A stretch of 40,313 nucleotides of DNA, from the NCBI GenBank assembly GCA_022772585.1, contig JALEZN010000092.1, positions 1-40,313 on the forward strand. Direction: 5' to 3'. The DNA comes from Clostridiales bacterium. GTDB lineage: Bacteria; Bacillota; Clostridia; Oscillospirales; Oscillospiraceae. The stretch's first letter is position 1, and each line of letters starts with the position of its first letter. This document shows positions 31,112 through 39,371 of this stretch, one piece after another. The translations under genes and the position numbers were made by a program. The notes beneath the pieces were generated by a model. It did no database searches and was not told the origin of the DNA. It saw nothing but the letters and a program-made list of their open reading frames with translations.

Positions 31112-32569
31112 ATGAGTGAGAATAACGTTTTGGAATACCGCAACCTGATCGGCGGCGTCTGGCAGGGCGCGGAGAACGGGCGGACCATCGACCTCTTCTG
31201 CCCCTGCGACGGCTCGCCGGTCTCCCGCGTCCCCGACTCGGGGACCGGGGATGTGGACCGGGCGGTGGCCGCCGCCCGCGACGCCTTTGAGCACGCGGAC
31301 TGGGCCTTCAACCCCCGGCTGCGCTCCCGCTGTCTGGGCGCCTGGGCCGCCGCCATGCGGGCCAACCACGAGGCGCTGGCCGTCCGCCTGGCGCTGGAGA
31401 CCGGCAAGCCCATCGGCGAGGCCCGGTTCGAGCTCAACAGTTCCATCGGCTACGTGGAATACTACGCCGCTGCCGCCCGCACCCTCTACGGCACCAGCAC
31501 CGCCGTGGAGGCGGGTCTACTCTCGGTCCTGGCCCGGGAGCCCGTGGGCGTGGTGGCCGCCATCACTCCCTGGAATTACCCGGTGACCCTGCTCATGCGG
31601 GACATGGCCCCCGCCCTGGCCGCCGGCTGTACCTGCGTCCTCAAGCCCGCCACCCAGACCACCGGCTGCACCCTGGCCGTGCTGGAGCTGCTGGACGGTA
31701 TCCCCGAGTTCCCCAAGGGCGTGGTCAACGCCGTCTCCGGCCGGGGCAGCGTGGTGGGCGATGCCCTGACCCGCCACCCCGATGTGGATATGATCTCCCT
31801 CACCGGCGGTCTGGAGACCGGACGCGAGGTCATGAAAACCGCCGCTGACAGCATGAAGAAGGTCTCTCTGGAGCTGGGCGGCAAGTCCCCCAACGTGATC
31901 TTTGCCGACGCCGACCTGGACAAGGCCCTCCCCTTCGCGCTGAAGGCCATCTTCATGAACGCCGGACAGCTGTGCACCGTGGGCTCCCGGCTGGTGCTGG
32001 AGGAATCCCTGGTGGATACCTTCCTCCCCCGGCTGAAGGAGGAGGTGGAAAAGCTCCGTCCCGGCTACTGCCTGGATGAGAACACCAATCTGGGCCCCGT
32101 CATCTCCCGGGAGCAGATGGACAAGATCATGGGCTACATCGAGATCGGCAAGCAGTGCTCCACCCTGGTGACCGGCGGCCGCCGCCTCACCGAAAACGGG
32201 CTGGACAAGGGCTTTTACATCGCCCCCACCATCTTCCTGAATCCGCCCATGGACTCCCCCATCGTGCAGGAGGAGATCTTCGGGCCCGTGCTGGTGGTGC
32301 AGACCTTCCGCACCAAGGAGGAGGCACTGGCCATCGCCAACGGCACCGCCTACGGCCTGGCCTCCGCCGTCTGGAGCCGGGACATCGACAAGGCCATGTG
32401 GGTGGCCCGCCGCCTGCGGGCGGGCTCGGCCTGGGTCAACTGCTACAACAAGCTGCTCCCCGAGTGCGAGACCGGCGGCTACAAGCAGAGCGGCATGGAC
32501 CGGGCCGGCGGCGCCGAGGGCATGCTCAAATACACCGAGGTCAAGCACCTCTGCGTGGATTTTAAATAA
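31112..32569 (+). CDS. NAD(P)-dependent aldehyde dehydrogenase
   Basis: 485 aa, ATG behind AGGAGGG. ALDH superfamily blocks: ITPWNYPVTLLMRDMAPALA (near 151-170), KPATQTT, the general-base Glu in LELGGKSPNVIFADADLD and the nucleophile in NAGQLCTVGSR (near 287-297). PIVQEEIFGPVLVVQTF and WVNCYNKLLPECETGGYKQSG near the C-terminus fit the betaine-aldehyde/gamma-aminobutyraldehyde-type group. It oxidises an aldehyde to an acid. Operon partner of the Fe-alcohol dehydrogenase; substrate unknown. Confidence 0.93.
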   Translation: MSENNVLEYRNLIGGVWQGAENGRTIDLFCPCDGSPVSRVPDSGTGDVDRAVAAARDAFEHADWAFNPRLRSRCLGAWAAAMRANHEALAVRLALETGKPIGEARFELNSSIGYVEYYAAAARTLYGTSTAVEAGLLSVLAREPVGVVAAITPWNYPVTLLMRDMAPALAAGCTCVLKPATQTTGCTLAVLELLDGIPEFPKGVVNAVSGRGSVVGDALTRHPDVDMISLTGGLETGREVMKTAADSMKKVSLELGGKSPNVIFADADLDKALPFALKAIFMNAGQLCTVGSRLVLEESLVDTFLPRLKEEVEKLRPGYCLDENTNLGPVISREQMDKIMGYIEIGKQCSTLVTGGRRLTENGLDKGFYIAPTIFLNPPMDSPIVQEEIFGPVLVVQTFRTKEEALAIANGTAYGLASAVWSRDIDKAMWVARRLRAGSAWVNCYNKLLPECETGGYKQSGMDRAGGAEGMLKYTEVKHLCVDFK

Positions 32570-32595
32570 GTGCAGCACTCTGCGCAAAAAAGCGG

Positions 32596-32642
32596 CAGGC
32601 CCTCCGCTTGCCGGGGATGTTCCCCAGGTCGCGGAGGGCCTG
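32596..32642 (+). terminator. Stem-loop after the aldehyde dehydrogenase, weak terminator
   Basis: CAGGCCCTCCGC (32596-32607) pairs perfectly with GCGGAGGGCCTG (32631-32642), with an inner GGGGA/TTCCCC hairpin. The tail is TTCAACATATT, a poor T-run, so termination may be partial. Confidence 0.55.
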
Positions 32643-32710
32643 TTCAACATATTCCATCGGAAAAGCAGGACGCAGACAGTCCCAGCGAAAGATACAGAGG
32701 AGGCATGAAA

Positions 32711-33601
32711 ATGACTACGAAAACCCTGGAGACCACTTTGGAGCGGGATGGATTTATCGGGCGGTTTTACTATGCCGCGCAGCCGTCGGACGCGACCATG
32801 CTGGTCCTGATCGGCAGCCACGGAGGGATCGCGCTGGCGGAGGAGATCGGCGAGAAGCTTCTCCCCGCCGGATGCAATGTCATGGCGGTGGGATACTGGA
32901 AGCTCCCCGGCCTGAGCGATACGCTGACGAACATTGAGCTTACGTATTTTGACCGGGTCTTCGACTGGCTTCGGGCGCGCCTGCCGGCGGAGACCCGGAA
33001 GCTCGGGCTCTACGGCTGGTCCATGGGCGGCCAGCTTGCGCTGCTTCTGGCGTCGCGGGACCCGTCCATCAGCCTGACGGTGGCCGCCGCCCCCAGCTTT
33101 TGCCTATACAACGGTCTGGACGGGAACCACGGGCCCCTGGACGAGGCGACATGGGTGGATCACGGGATCCCGCTTCCCTATTTTTCCACCTATGGATATA
33201 ACCGCGGAGAGACCTACCGCAGGTTGGTGGAAAAGGATGGGGAAGAAATGATCGTTCACCGGTACCTGGCGGCCCTGGAGCATCCGGTCCCGGAGGAGGC
33301 GGTGATCCCCGTGGAGCGGATTCAGGGCGCGGTACTGCTGCTGTCCTCCCAGAGCGATGAGATCTGGCCCGCCACCGATGCCTGCGAGCGGATCATGAAG
33401 CGGCTGGATGCACATCACTTTCCCTATCCCCACAAGCATTTTACCGGAGATCGGTGCAGCCATTTCGTGGTCCCGCTGACGCCGGCCGACAGCCGTTCCA
33501 CGCTTGAAAAAGAGCATCCGGAGGAATGTGAACAGTTCCGTCAGGCGGCGCTCCGGGAAACGCTGGCATGGATGCGCGCCTGGCGGGAAGGCCGGAACTG
33601 A
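32711..33601 (+). CDS. Alpha/beta hydrolase, dienelactone hydrolase/BAAT-like
   Basis: 296 aa from ATG 32711, eight bases after AGAGGAGG; an ATG at 32705 is in frame but too close to the site. The nucleophile elbow is GWSMGGQLALLLAS (near residue 100), with a likely acid in SSQSDEIWP and a His in RCSHFVVP near the C-terminal third, completing a triad. The fold matches acyl-CoA thioester hydrolase/BAAT C-terminal or dienelactone hydrolase types. Codon use (more GCG, CGG, GGA) looks unlike neighbouring genes, which may mean separate acquisition. No function is assigned. Confidence 0.82.
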   Translation: MTTKTLETTLERDGFIGRFYYAAQPSDATMLVLIGSHGGIALAEEIGEKLLPAGCNVMAVGYWKLPGLSDTLTNIELTYFDRVFDWLRARLPAETRKLGLYGWSMGGQLALLLASRDPSISLTVAAAPSFCLYNGLDGNHGPLDEATWVDHGIPLPYFSTYGYNRGETYRRLVEKDGEEMIVHRYLAALEHPVPEEAVIPVERIQGAVLLLSSQSDEIWPATDACERIMKRLDAHHFPYPHKHFTGDRCSHFVVPLTPADSRSTLEKEHPEECEQFRQAALRETLAWMRAWREGRN

Positions 33602-33650
33602 TCCGGGTCGGCTGACACTCCCGGTCCCGACACCGGCACACAGCCGCCCG

Positions 33651-33684
33651 GCGGGGCGCGCCTGCGGGCGCGCCCCGCTTTTGT
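33651..33684 (+). terminator. Terminator after the hydrolase gene
   Basis: A perfect 12-bp GC stem (33651-33662 with 33667-33678) with a 4-nt loop and TTTTGT tail on the plus strand. It abuts the sigF stop at 33685; the minus strand side lacks a T-run. Confidence 0.8.
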
Positions 33685-34398
33685 CTACCGCTCCTCCAGC
33701 AGCTCCCGCAGCCGGCCCACCGCCCGGCGCTCGATGCGGGAGATCTGCACCTGGGAGACTCCCAGAGCCCGGGCGGTCCGGTCCTGGGTAAAGCCCCGGA
33801 AATAGCGCAGCAGCACCACCTGCCGCTCCCGGTCGGGCAGGGCGGCGACCGCCCCCCGCAGGGTCTCCCGCTCCACCACATCCTCCTCAAATCCCCCGCC
33901 GCCCAGCAGGGTCTCCAGAGTCAGTCCGTCTCCCGTCTCCATCTGGAGGGAGGTCACGGGCTGATTGGCCTCTTCGGCGGCGGCAATGTCCTCCGGGGAC
34001 AATCCGGTCTCAAAGGACAGCTCGGACAGGGTGGGCTCCCGCCCCAGCTCGGCGGACAGCCGCTCCCGGGCCGCCCGGACAGTCCCGCCCCGCTCCTTCA
34101 GCCCCCGGCTCACCTTGACGGCCCCGTCGTCCCGCAGGAAACGGCGGATCTCCCCGGCGATCTTGGGCACGGCATAGGTGGAGAACTGGCACCCGAAGGC
34201 CGGGTCAAATCCCCGCACCGCCTTGAGAAAGCCCAGGCAGCCCAGCTGATACAGGTCCTCCGGGTCCACCCCCCGGCCGTAATACCGGCGGACGATGCCC
34301 CAGATCAGGCCGGCATTGTCCTCCAGGATGCGCTCACAGGCTTCGTTGTTCCCTCTGCGGGCCTCCTCCAGCAGGGCGGGGGTATCCGCGATGCTCAT
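33685..34398 (-). CDS. sigF: Forespore sigma factor SigF
   Basis: 237 aa, normal for sigma-F. Region 2: IWGIVRRYYGRGVDPEDLYQ, LGFLKAVRGFDPAFGCQFST, YAVPKIAGEIRRFLRDDG. Region 3 includes RLSAELGREPTLSELS. Region 4 HTH: LPDRERQVVLLRYFRGFTQD, ALGVSQVQISRIERRA. It directs the first forespore programme once released from SpoIIAB. The start overlaps spoIIAB by 4 nt. Its presence is the best evidence that the organism makes endospores. Confidence 0.96.
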   Translation of the reverse strand: MSIADTPALLEEARRGNNEACERILEDNAGLIWGIVRRYYGRGVDPEDLYQLGCLGFLKAVRGFDPAFGCQFSTYAVPKIAGEIRRFLRDDGAVKVSRGLKERGGTVRAARERLSAELGREPTLSELSFETGLSPEDIAAAEEANQPVTSLQMETGDGLTLETLLGGGGFEEDVVERETLRGAVAALPDRERQVVLLRYFRGFTQDRTARALGVSQVQISRIERRAVGRLRELLEER

Positions 34399-34844
34399 AC
34401 CGCCCCGCCCAGCCGGCGGGAGATATGTTTGACCATGGTCACGGCGGTCCCCTTCCCCGGCGCGGAGCGTACCTTTACTCCGTCCATGAAGCTCTCCATA
34501 ATGGTAAAGCCCATGCCGGAGCGCTCCTCGTTCCCGGTGGTATACAGCGGCTCTCTGGCCCGGGACACGTCCTCGATGCCCACGCCGGCATCCTTCACCG
34601 TGATCTCCACCGTGTGATCGGGGTAGATGCGCAGGCGCATGGTGATCTTCCCCAGCGCCTGGGGATAGGCATGGACGATGCAGTTGGTCACCGCCTCGCT
34701 GACGGCGGTCTTGATGTCGTTGACCTCGTCCAGCGTGGGGTCCAGCTGGGCCGCGAAGCAGGCCGCCGCCGTCCGGGCAAAGCCCTCGTTGGCCGACCGG
34801 CTGAGAAAGGTCATGGTTGCCTCGTTCACCGGAATCTGTTTCAT
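34395..34844 (-). CDS. spoIIAB: Anti-sigma-F factor/kinase SpoIIAB
   Basis: 149 aa. GHKL-type ATPase: N-box DIKTAVSEAVTNCIVHAYP (near 44-62), G1 box VKDAGVGIED and G2 box GNEERSGMGFTIMESFMD. SpoIIAB binds SigF and phosphorylates SpoIIAA. ATG at 34844; gap of 40 bp to spoIIAA and overlap with sigF, giving the conserved gene order. Confidence 0.95.
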   Translation of the reverse strand: MKQIPVNEATMTFLSRSANEGFARTAAACFAAQLDPTLDEVNDIKTAVSEAVTNCIVHAYPQALGKITMRLRIYPDHTVEITVKDAGVGIEDVSRAREPLYTTGNEERSGMGFTIMESFMDGVKVRSAPGKGTAVTMVKHISRRLGGAV

Positions 34845-34884
34845 ATGTATCCCTCCCGGGGCGGGCAGACCCGCCCCCCTGTCG

Positions 34885-35190
34885 TCATTCGAATCGCATC
34901 AGCCGTTCCAGCCCGGCGGCTCTGAGCACCTTCCCGGCCTGGGGTGGTACGTGGACCACCCGGAGGACCGCGCCCAGTTCCCCCGCCTGGCGGTAGGCCC
35001 GCAGCAGTACCGCGATGCCCGAGCTGTCCATAAACGTCACCCCGCCCAGATCCAGCGTCAGCTCCCGGGGCAGCGCAGTCTCCACCGCCTGCTCCAGCTC
35101 CCTTATGATCTCCTTGGCCCGGTGGTGGTCCACCTCGCCGCGGATCTCCGCGGTGAGCGTGCGGCCCTCTCCCGTACAGGTCACCGGCAT
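34885..35190 (-). CDS. spoIIAA: Anti-anti-sigma factor SpoIIAA
   Basis: 101 aa from ATG 35190 behind GGGAGGG; the open frame runs further upstream but crosses the promoter region. STAS domain, with the phospho-acceptor Ser57 in VTFMDSSGIAVLLRAY. Unphosphorylated SpoIIAA captures SpoIIAB and frees SigF. First gene of the spoIIA operon. Confidence 0.95.
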   Translation of the reverse strand: MPVTCTGEGRTLTAEIRGEVDHHRAKEIIRELEQAVETALPRELTLDLGGVTFMDSSGIAVLLRAYRQAGELGAVLRVVHVPPQAGKVLRAAGLERLMRFE

Positions 35191-35245
35191 AGCCTGTCCC
35201 TCCCAACTGTGTTTTTCGGGGTATCCCAAAATCTGGTTTTTCCTG

Positions 35246-35276
35246 ATTATACCCTTTTGCCCCTCCGCAATTCGTC
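35246..35276 (-). promoter_or_regulatory. Candidate spoIIA operon promoter elements
   Basis: On the minus strand GACGAATT (35269-35276) fits a sigma-H -10 (RxxGAATW). GGGTATAAT (35246-35254) fits both the sigma-F -10 pattern GGxxAxxMT and a sigma-A TATAAT. The -35 elements are weak for each. In B. subtilis spoIIA is driven by sigma-H; the same is likely here. Confidence 0.4.
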
Positions 35277-35317
35277 GAACACACGGGCCCACTCCATTTT
35301 TCACTCTGTCCGGGCAC

Positions 35318-35363
35318 AAAAAACGCCATGCACGGCATAGTAAACCGCGCATGGCGCTTTTTT
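35318..35363 (-). terminator. Terminator of the XRE gene (bidirectional form)
   Basis: AAAAAACGCCATGCxCGG (35318-35335) and CCGxGCATGGCGxTTTTTT (35345-35363), nearly perfect long stem with A/T flanks on both strands. It separates XRE from spoIIA. Confidence 0.85.
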
Positions 35364-35368
35364 CTGTG

Positions 35369-35614
35369 CTAGTTTGCTTCCCGGTACTCCAGCAGGTCGC
35401 CCACACCGCACTGCAGCACAAAACACATCCGGGCCAGGATATCCGCGTCGATCTTCTCCACCTGGTTCTTATACCACTTGTCCACCACCTCGTAGCGTGT
35501 GTTCAGCAGCCGTGCCATCCGGTTGCGGGAGATGCCCCGCCGGTCCATGACCTCCCGGAGACGCAGTTCCACCTTCCCGTAGTCCTGGATGAGATAGACC
35601 CCCTGCTCCTTCAT
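35369..35614 (-). CDS. Small XRE-type helix-turn-helix regulator
   Basis: 81 aa, ATG at 35614 behind GAGGTG. Cro/C1-type HTH of the small PF13443-like group: KVELRLREVMDRRGISRNRM, ARLLNTRYEVVDKWYKN, then VEKIDADILARMCFVLQCGVGDLLEY. No sensor domain. It is divergent to a GGDEF protein, with a perfect palindrome between, so autoregulation plus control of the GGDEF gene is likely. Confidence 0.9.
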   Translation of the reverse strand: MKEQGVYLIQDYGKVELRLREVMDRRGISRNRMARLLNTRYEVVDKWYKNQVEKIDADILARMCFVLQCGVGDLLEYREAN

Positions 35615-35670
35615 CGTATCACCTCAGGACAATACTACATTCAACGTTACATATGTATAATACCCATATA

Positions 35671-35708
35671 AATAGTTACTATACATATAGTAACTATTGT
35701 GATATAAT
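35671..35708 (+). promoter_or_regulatory. Perfect 28-bp palindrome overlapping the GGDEF gene promoter
   Basis: AATAGTTACTAT (35671-35682), ACAT, ATAGTAACTATT (35687-35698): a perfect inverted repeat. It overlaps TATACA (35680-35685), the -35 of a promoter whose -10 is TATAAT (35703-35708, 17-base spacing, preceded by TG). A second small palindrome TACATATGTA (35648-35657) lies on the XRE side. This looks like the operator of the XRE protein. Confidence 0.7.
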
Positions 35709-35761
35709 AAATTGGCACATATGCTTATCATCAGGCCGCGGCTTCCATGGGAGGTGAATGG

Positions 35762-36295
35762 ATGCGTCCTGAACTCCTCAATACCGTGCTGATCCTGGCT
35801 CTGACTGCCGCCGTCGTCCTCTCCGGTATCCTCCTCCGCGCGGTCCGGAGATTGCGGGTCCTGGCCGATACCGACCCGCTCACCGGCCTGGCCAACCGGC
35901 GGGCCTTTCAGGCGCGGCTGAGCGCGCTGGAGTACTCCGGGCAGACCATCACTATCGCCTCACTGGATCTCAACGACCTCAAGGAGGTCAACGACGCCCG
36001 GGGGCATCCCGCCGGCGATGCCCTGCTCCGCCGGACAGCCGATATCCTCCGTGCCGCCTGTGTCCCTCAGTATCGGGTCTACCGGGTGGGAGGGGACGAA
36101 TTCTTGCTGCTGGGATGGCAGCAGACGCCGGAGCAGGCCGACCGGTTCCTCTCCCGTCTGCGGGAACGGCTATACAGCGAGGGAGTGGATGCGGCCCTTG
36201 GCTGGTCCACCGCCCCTGCCGCAGGTCCGCTCTCGTCCCTTTTGACCGAGAGCGACCGGAACATGTATCTGGACAAGCGGCGGCGCAAATACTGA
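35762..36295 (+). CDS. Membrane-anchored minimal GGDEF protein (putative diguanylate cyclase)
   Basis: 177 aa from the ATG at 35762, which has GGGAGGTG upstream; an ATG at 35747 overlaps that site. One N-terminal span (about 6-28), then a GGDEF domain: DPLTGLANRRAF, IASLDLNDLKEVNDARGHPAGD and an intact GGDEF (VGGDEFLLL). The RxxD inhibitory site that should lie five residues before GGDEF is absent. It should make cyclic di-GMP without product inhibition, or bind GTP. The domain is somewhat short at its C-terminal end. Confidence 0.88.
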   Translation: MRPELLNTVLILALTAAVVLSGILLRAVRRLRVLADTDPLTGLANRRAFQARLSALEYSGQTITIASLDLNDLKEVNDARGHPAGDALLRRTADILRAACVPQYRVYRVGGDEFLLLGWQQTPEQADRFLSRLRERLYSEGVDAALGWSTAPAAGPLSSLLTESDRNMYLDKRRRKY

Positions 36296-36318
36296 ATCCC
36301 GCCCGTCCGCATCCGGGC

Positions 36319-36360
36319 AAAAAAGAGGGAGGCTCCCATGTGGGGAGCCTCCCTCTTTTT
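36319..36360. terminator. Bidirectional terminator between the GGDEF gene and valS
   Basis: AAAAAGAGGGAGGCTCCC (36320-36337) pairs with GGGGAGCCTCCCTCTTTTT (36342-36360), very strong with T-runs on both strands. The genes converge here. Confidence 0.9.
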
Positions 36361-36376
36361 GTATTTCTCGATAGGC

Positions 36377-39025
36377 TTACATACCGGCCAGCTGGCCCTC
36401 CAGCTTTTCGATGAGGGCGGCCAGCTTCACTGCCCGCTCCCGCTCGGCCTCCACCACGTTGGCGGGGGCCTTGTTCACAAAGCCGGGGTTGCCCAGCTTG
36501 TTGTTCAGGCCGTCCAGAGCCTTGCGGTTCTTGTCCAGCTCCTTCTGGATACGGGCCTTCTCCTTCTCCAGGTCCACCAGCTCGGCCAGGGGCATGGACA
36601 CCCGGGCGGCGTGGGTGATGACGGTGACGCTGCCCTTGGCGTTCTCCCCGGCGTCGGAGTCCATGTCGGCCACGCCCACCACCGTCACGTCGCTGGCGTA
36701 GGCCAGGCGTTTGAGGAAGGGGATGCCGGCGGTGAACACCTCCCGCTCCAGGGTGGAGACGGTGAGATGGGCCTTCTTGCTGGGGGGCACGTTCATCTCG
36801 GCCCTGCGGGTGCGCACGGCGCGGATGGCGTCCATGATGAGCTCCATGGCCTTCTCCTCCTCGGGGAAGTCCAGGGTCACATGGTGCTCGGGCCACTGCT
36901 GGAGCATCAGGTAGTCGCCCTTGTGGGGCAGGGCCTGCCAGATCTCCTCGGTGATGAAGGGCATGAAGGGGTGGAGGAGCTTCAGCGTCTCGGTAAGGAC
37001 ATAGCAGAGCACCTTCTGGGCGTTGACCTTGGCCTCCTCGTCGTCGCCCTGGAGGCGGGCCTTGGTCAGCTCGATATACCAGTCACAGTAGTCGTCCCAG
37101 ATGAAGTCGTACACCTTCTGGGCGGCCACGCCCAGCTCATAGTGCTCCATGTTCTCGGTGACGGCGGGGATGACGCTGTTGAGCTTGGAGAGGATCCACT
37201 TGTCCTCCAGCTCCAGGTGCTCGGGCAGCTCACATTCCTCAATGGTCAGGTTCATCATCAGGAAGCGGCTGGCGTTCCAGATCTTGTTGGCGAAGTTGCG
37301 CATGGCCTCGCACCGCTCGGTGTAGAAGCGCATGTCGTTTCCGGGGGAGTTGCCGGTGACCAGGTTGAAGCGCAGAGCGTCGGCGCCGTACTGGTTGGCC
37401 ATCTCCAGGGGGTCGATGCCGTTGCCCAGGGACTTGGACATCTTGCGCCCCGTGTCGTCCCGGACCAGGCCGTGGATAAACACGGTGTGGAAGGGGGGCT
37501 TGCCGGTGTGCTCGCAGGCGGAGAAGATCATCCGGGCCACCCAGAAGAAGATGATGTCGTAGCCGGTGACCAGCACATCGGTGGGATAGAAGTACTTGAA
37601 GTCCTCGCTGCTCTCGTCGGGCCAGCCCAGGGTGGAGAAGGGCCACAGGGCGGAGGAGAACCAGGTGTCCAGCACGTCCTCCTCCTGGTGGATGTGGGTG
37701 GAGTGGCAGTGCTGGCACTCGGTGGGATCGGTCTCGCTGACGGTCATCCCGCCGCAGTCCTCGCACGTCCAGGCGGGGATGCGGTGGCCCCACCAGAGCT
37801 GGCGGGAGATGCACCAGTCGTGGACGTTCTCCATCCAGTTGGTGTAGATCTTGGAGAAGCGGTCGGGGACGAACTTGACCTCCCCGTCGTTGACCACCCG
37901 CAGGGCCTCGCGGGCCAGGGGCTCCATCTTCACGAACCACTGGGCGGAGATGATGGGCTCCACATCGGTGCCGCAGCGGTAGCAGGTGCCCACATTGTGG
38001 GTGTGCTCCTCCACCTTCACCAGGTAGCCGCCCTCCTCCAGATCGGCCACGATGGCCTTGCGGGCCTCGTAGCGGTCCATGCCGGAGTAGCGGCCGTAGC
38101 CCTCCACCACCTTGCCGTTGTCGTCCAGCACACGGATGGACTCCAGGTTGTGGCGCAGGCCCACCTCAAAGTCGTTGGGATCGTGGGCGGGGGTCATCTT
38201 CACGCAGCCGGTGCCGAACTCCATGTCCACATAGGCGTCGGCCACGATGGGGATCTCCTTGTTCACCAGGGGCAGGATGCACTTCTTGCCCACAATGTCC
38301 CGGTAACGGCCGTCCTCGGGGTTGACCGCCACGCCGGTGTCGCCCAGCATGGTCTCCGGCCGGGTGGTGGCCACGGTCACATAGCGGCCCTCCTCCCCGG
38401 CGATGGGGTAGCGGATGTGCCACAGGTGGCCGGGCTTCTCCTTGTACTCCACCTCCGCGTCGCTCAGGGCGGTGACGCAGTGGGGGCACCAGTTGATGAT
38501 GCGGCTGCCCTTGTAGATGAGGCCCTTGTTGTAGAGGGACACAAACACGTGGCGCACCGCGTTGGACAGGCCCTCGTCCATGGTGAACCGGGCGCGGCTC
38601 CAGTCACAGGAGGCGCCCAGCTTCTTCTGCTGCTCCACGATACGGTTGCCGAACTTGTGCTTCCAGTCCCACACACGCTCCAGGAACTTCTCCCGGCCCA
38701 GATCGTAGCGGGTCAGGCCCTCGCTCTTGCGCAGCTCCTCCTCCACCTTGATCTGGGTGGCGATGCCGGCGTGGTCGGTGCCGGGCACCCACAGGGCGGC
38801 ATAGCCCTGCATCCGCTTGAAGCGGATCAGGATGTCCTGGAGGGTGCAGTCCATGGCGTGGCCCATGTGGAGCTGGCCGGTGACGTTGGGGGGCGGCATG
38901 ACGATGGTGAAGGGGCGTTTGTCCGGGTCGCGGTGGCCCTCAAAGCAGCCGTTCTTCTCCCACATCTCATAGACGCGGCCCTCCACCTCCCGGGGTTCAT
39001 AGACCTTGGGCAGTTCTTTTTTCAT
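36377..39025 (-). CDS. valS: Valyl-tRNA synthetase
   Basis: 882 aa, normal length. Class I signatures: [14 protein letters not shown] (HIGH motif, near 44-57) and KMSKSLGNG (KMSKS). The CP1 editing domain contains [21 protein letters not shown]. The zinc-like motif [15 protein letters not shown] is present. The C-terminal region ends in the coiled coil ([19 protein letters not shown] and onward) that contacts tRNA(Val). ATG at 39025 behind AAAAGGAG, after a T-box leader, which ties expression to uncharged tRNA(Val). Confidence 0.97.
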   Translation of the reverse strand: MKKELPKVYEPREVEGRVYEMWEKNGCFEGHRDPDKRPFTIVMPPPNVTGQLHMGHAMDCTLQDILIRFKRMQGYAALWVPGTDHAGIATQIKVEEELRKSEGLTRYDLGREKFLERVWDWKHKFGNRIVEQQKKLGASCDWSRARFTMDEGLSNAVRHVFVSLYNKGLIYKGSRIINWCPHCVTALSDAEVEYKEKPGHLWHIRYPIAGEEGRYVTVATTRPETMLGDTGVAVNPEDGRYRDIVGKKCILPLVNKEIPIVADAYVDMEFGTGCVKMTPAHDPNDFEVGLRHNLESIRVLDDNGKVVEGYGRYSGMDRYEARKAIVADLEEGGYLVKVEEHTHNVGTCYRCGTDVEPIISAQWFVKMEPLAREALRVVNDGEVKFVPDRFSKIYTNWMENVHDWCISRQLWWGHRIPAWTCEDCGGMTVSETDPTECQHCHSTHIHQEEDVLDTWFSSALWPFSTLGWPDESSEDFKYFYPTDVLVTGYDIIFFWVARMIFSACEHTGKPPFHTVFIHGLVRDDTGRKMSKSLGNGIDPLEMANQYGADALRFNLVTGNSPGNDMRFYTERCEAMRNFANKIWNASRFLMMNLTIEECELPEHLELEDKWILSKLNSVIPAVTENMEHYELGVAAQKVYDFIWDDYCDWYIELTKARLQGDDEEAKVNAQKVLCYVLTETLKLLHPFMPFITEEIWQALPHKGDYLMLQQWPEHHVTLDFPEEEKAMELIMDAIRAVRTRRAEMNVPPSKKAHLTVSTLEREVFTAGIPFLKRLAYASDVTVVGVADMDSDAGENAKGSVTVITHAARVSMPLAELVDLEKEKARIQKELDKNRKALDGLNNKLGNPGFVNKAPANVVEAERERAVKLAALIEKLEGQLAGM

Positions 39026-39039
39026 CTGTTACACTCCTT

Positions 39040-39299
39040 TTCGGGGCAAAGCAAAAGGGCCCGCCCCAAGCCTGTTGCTCAGGGCGAACCCGTAAGTCCG
39101 CGGTACCACCTGAATTCCCCCATGAAGCCATGGAGGCGCTCTTGTCTCGCTAACGGGAGAACCCGCCGGGCCCTACTGTATTCAGGCCCGGAGCTCCGGG
39201 ACGACCTTCCCCGCGCCGCCGGAGGGCCTTGCACCATCCGGCCCCTCTCTGCACCGCCCACGCGGGTACTCCTTCCCTTCGTCGCTGTGTATCGCATTT
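39040..39299 (-). promoter_or_regulatory. T-box riboswitch leader of valS
   Basis: The T-box sequence AGGTGGTACCGCGG lies on the minus strand at 39098-39111. Upstream is a structured stem I region with AGTA and GGTGCAGAGAGGGG-type elements. The terminator stem is GGGTTCGCCC (39082-39091) with GGGCGGGCCC (39057-39066, two G-U pairs), then TTTTGCTTT. A GTC in AAGGTCGTCC could be the Val specifier. Binding of uncharged tRNA(Val) would favour the antiterminator. Confidence 0.88.
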
Positions 39300-39328
39300 A
39301 GTATATGCAAAATCGGGAAAAAAGTCAA
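39300..39328 (-). promoter_or_regulatory. Sigma-A promoter of valS
   Basis: On the minus strand TTGACT (39323-39328), 17 bases, TATACT (39300-39305). It lies directly upstream of the T-box leader. Confidence 0.8.
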
Positions 39329-39371
39329 GGCAAAACGTGATATCCCCGTGTCCGGCGGAGGTTGTCCCCCC

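Noticed and set aside
36338-39301. A 987-codon open frame on the plus strand opposite valS
   Set aside because: It is antisense to a certain valS and its T-box. Its composition (runs of Leu, Gly, His, Val) is what high-GC antisense frames look like.
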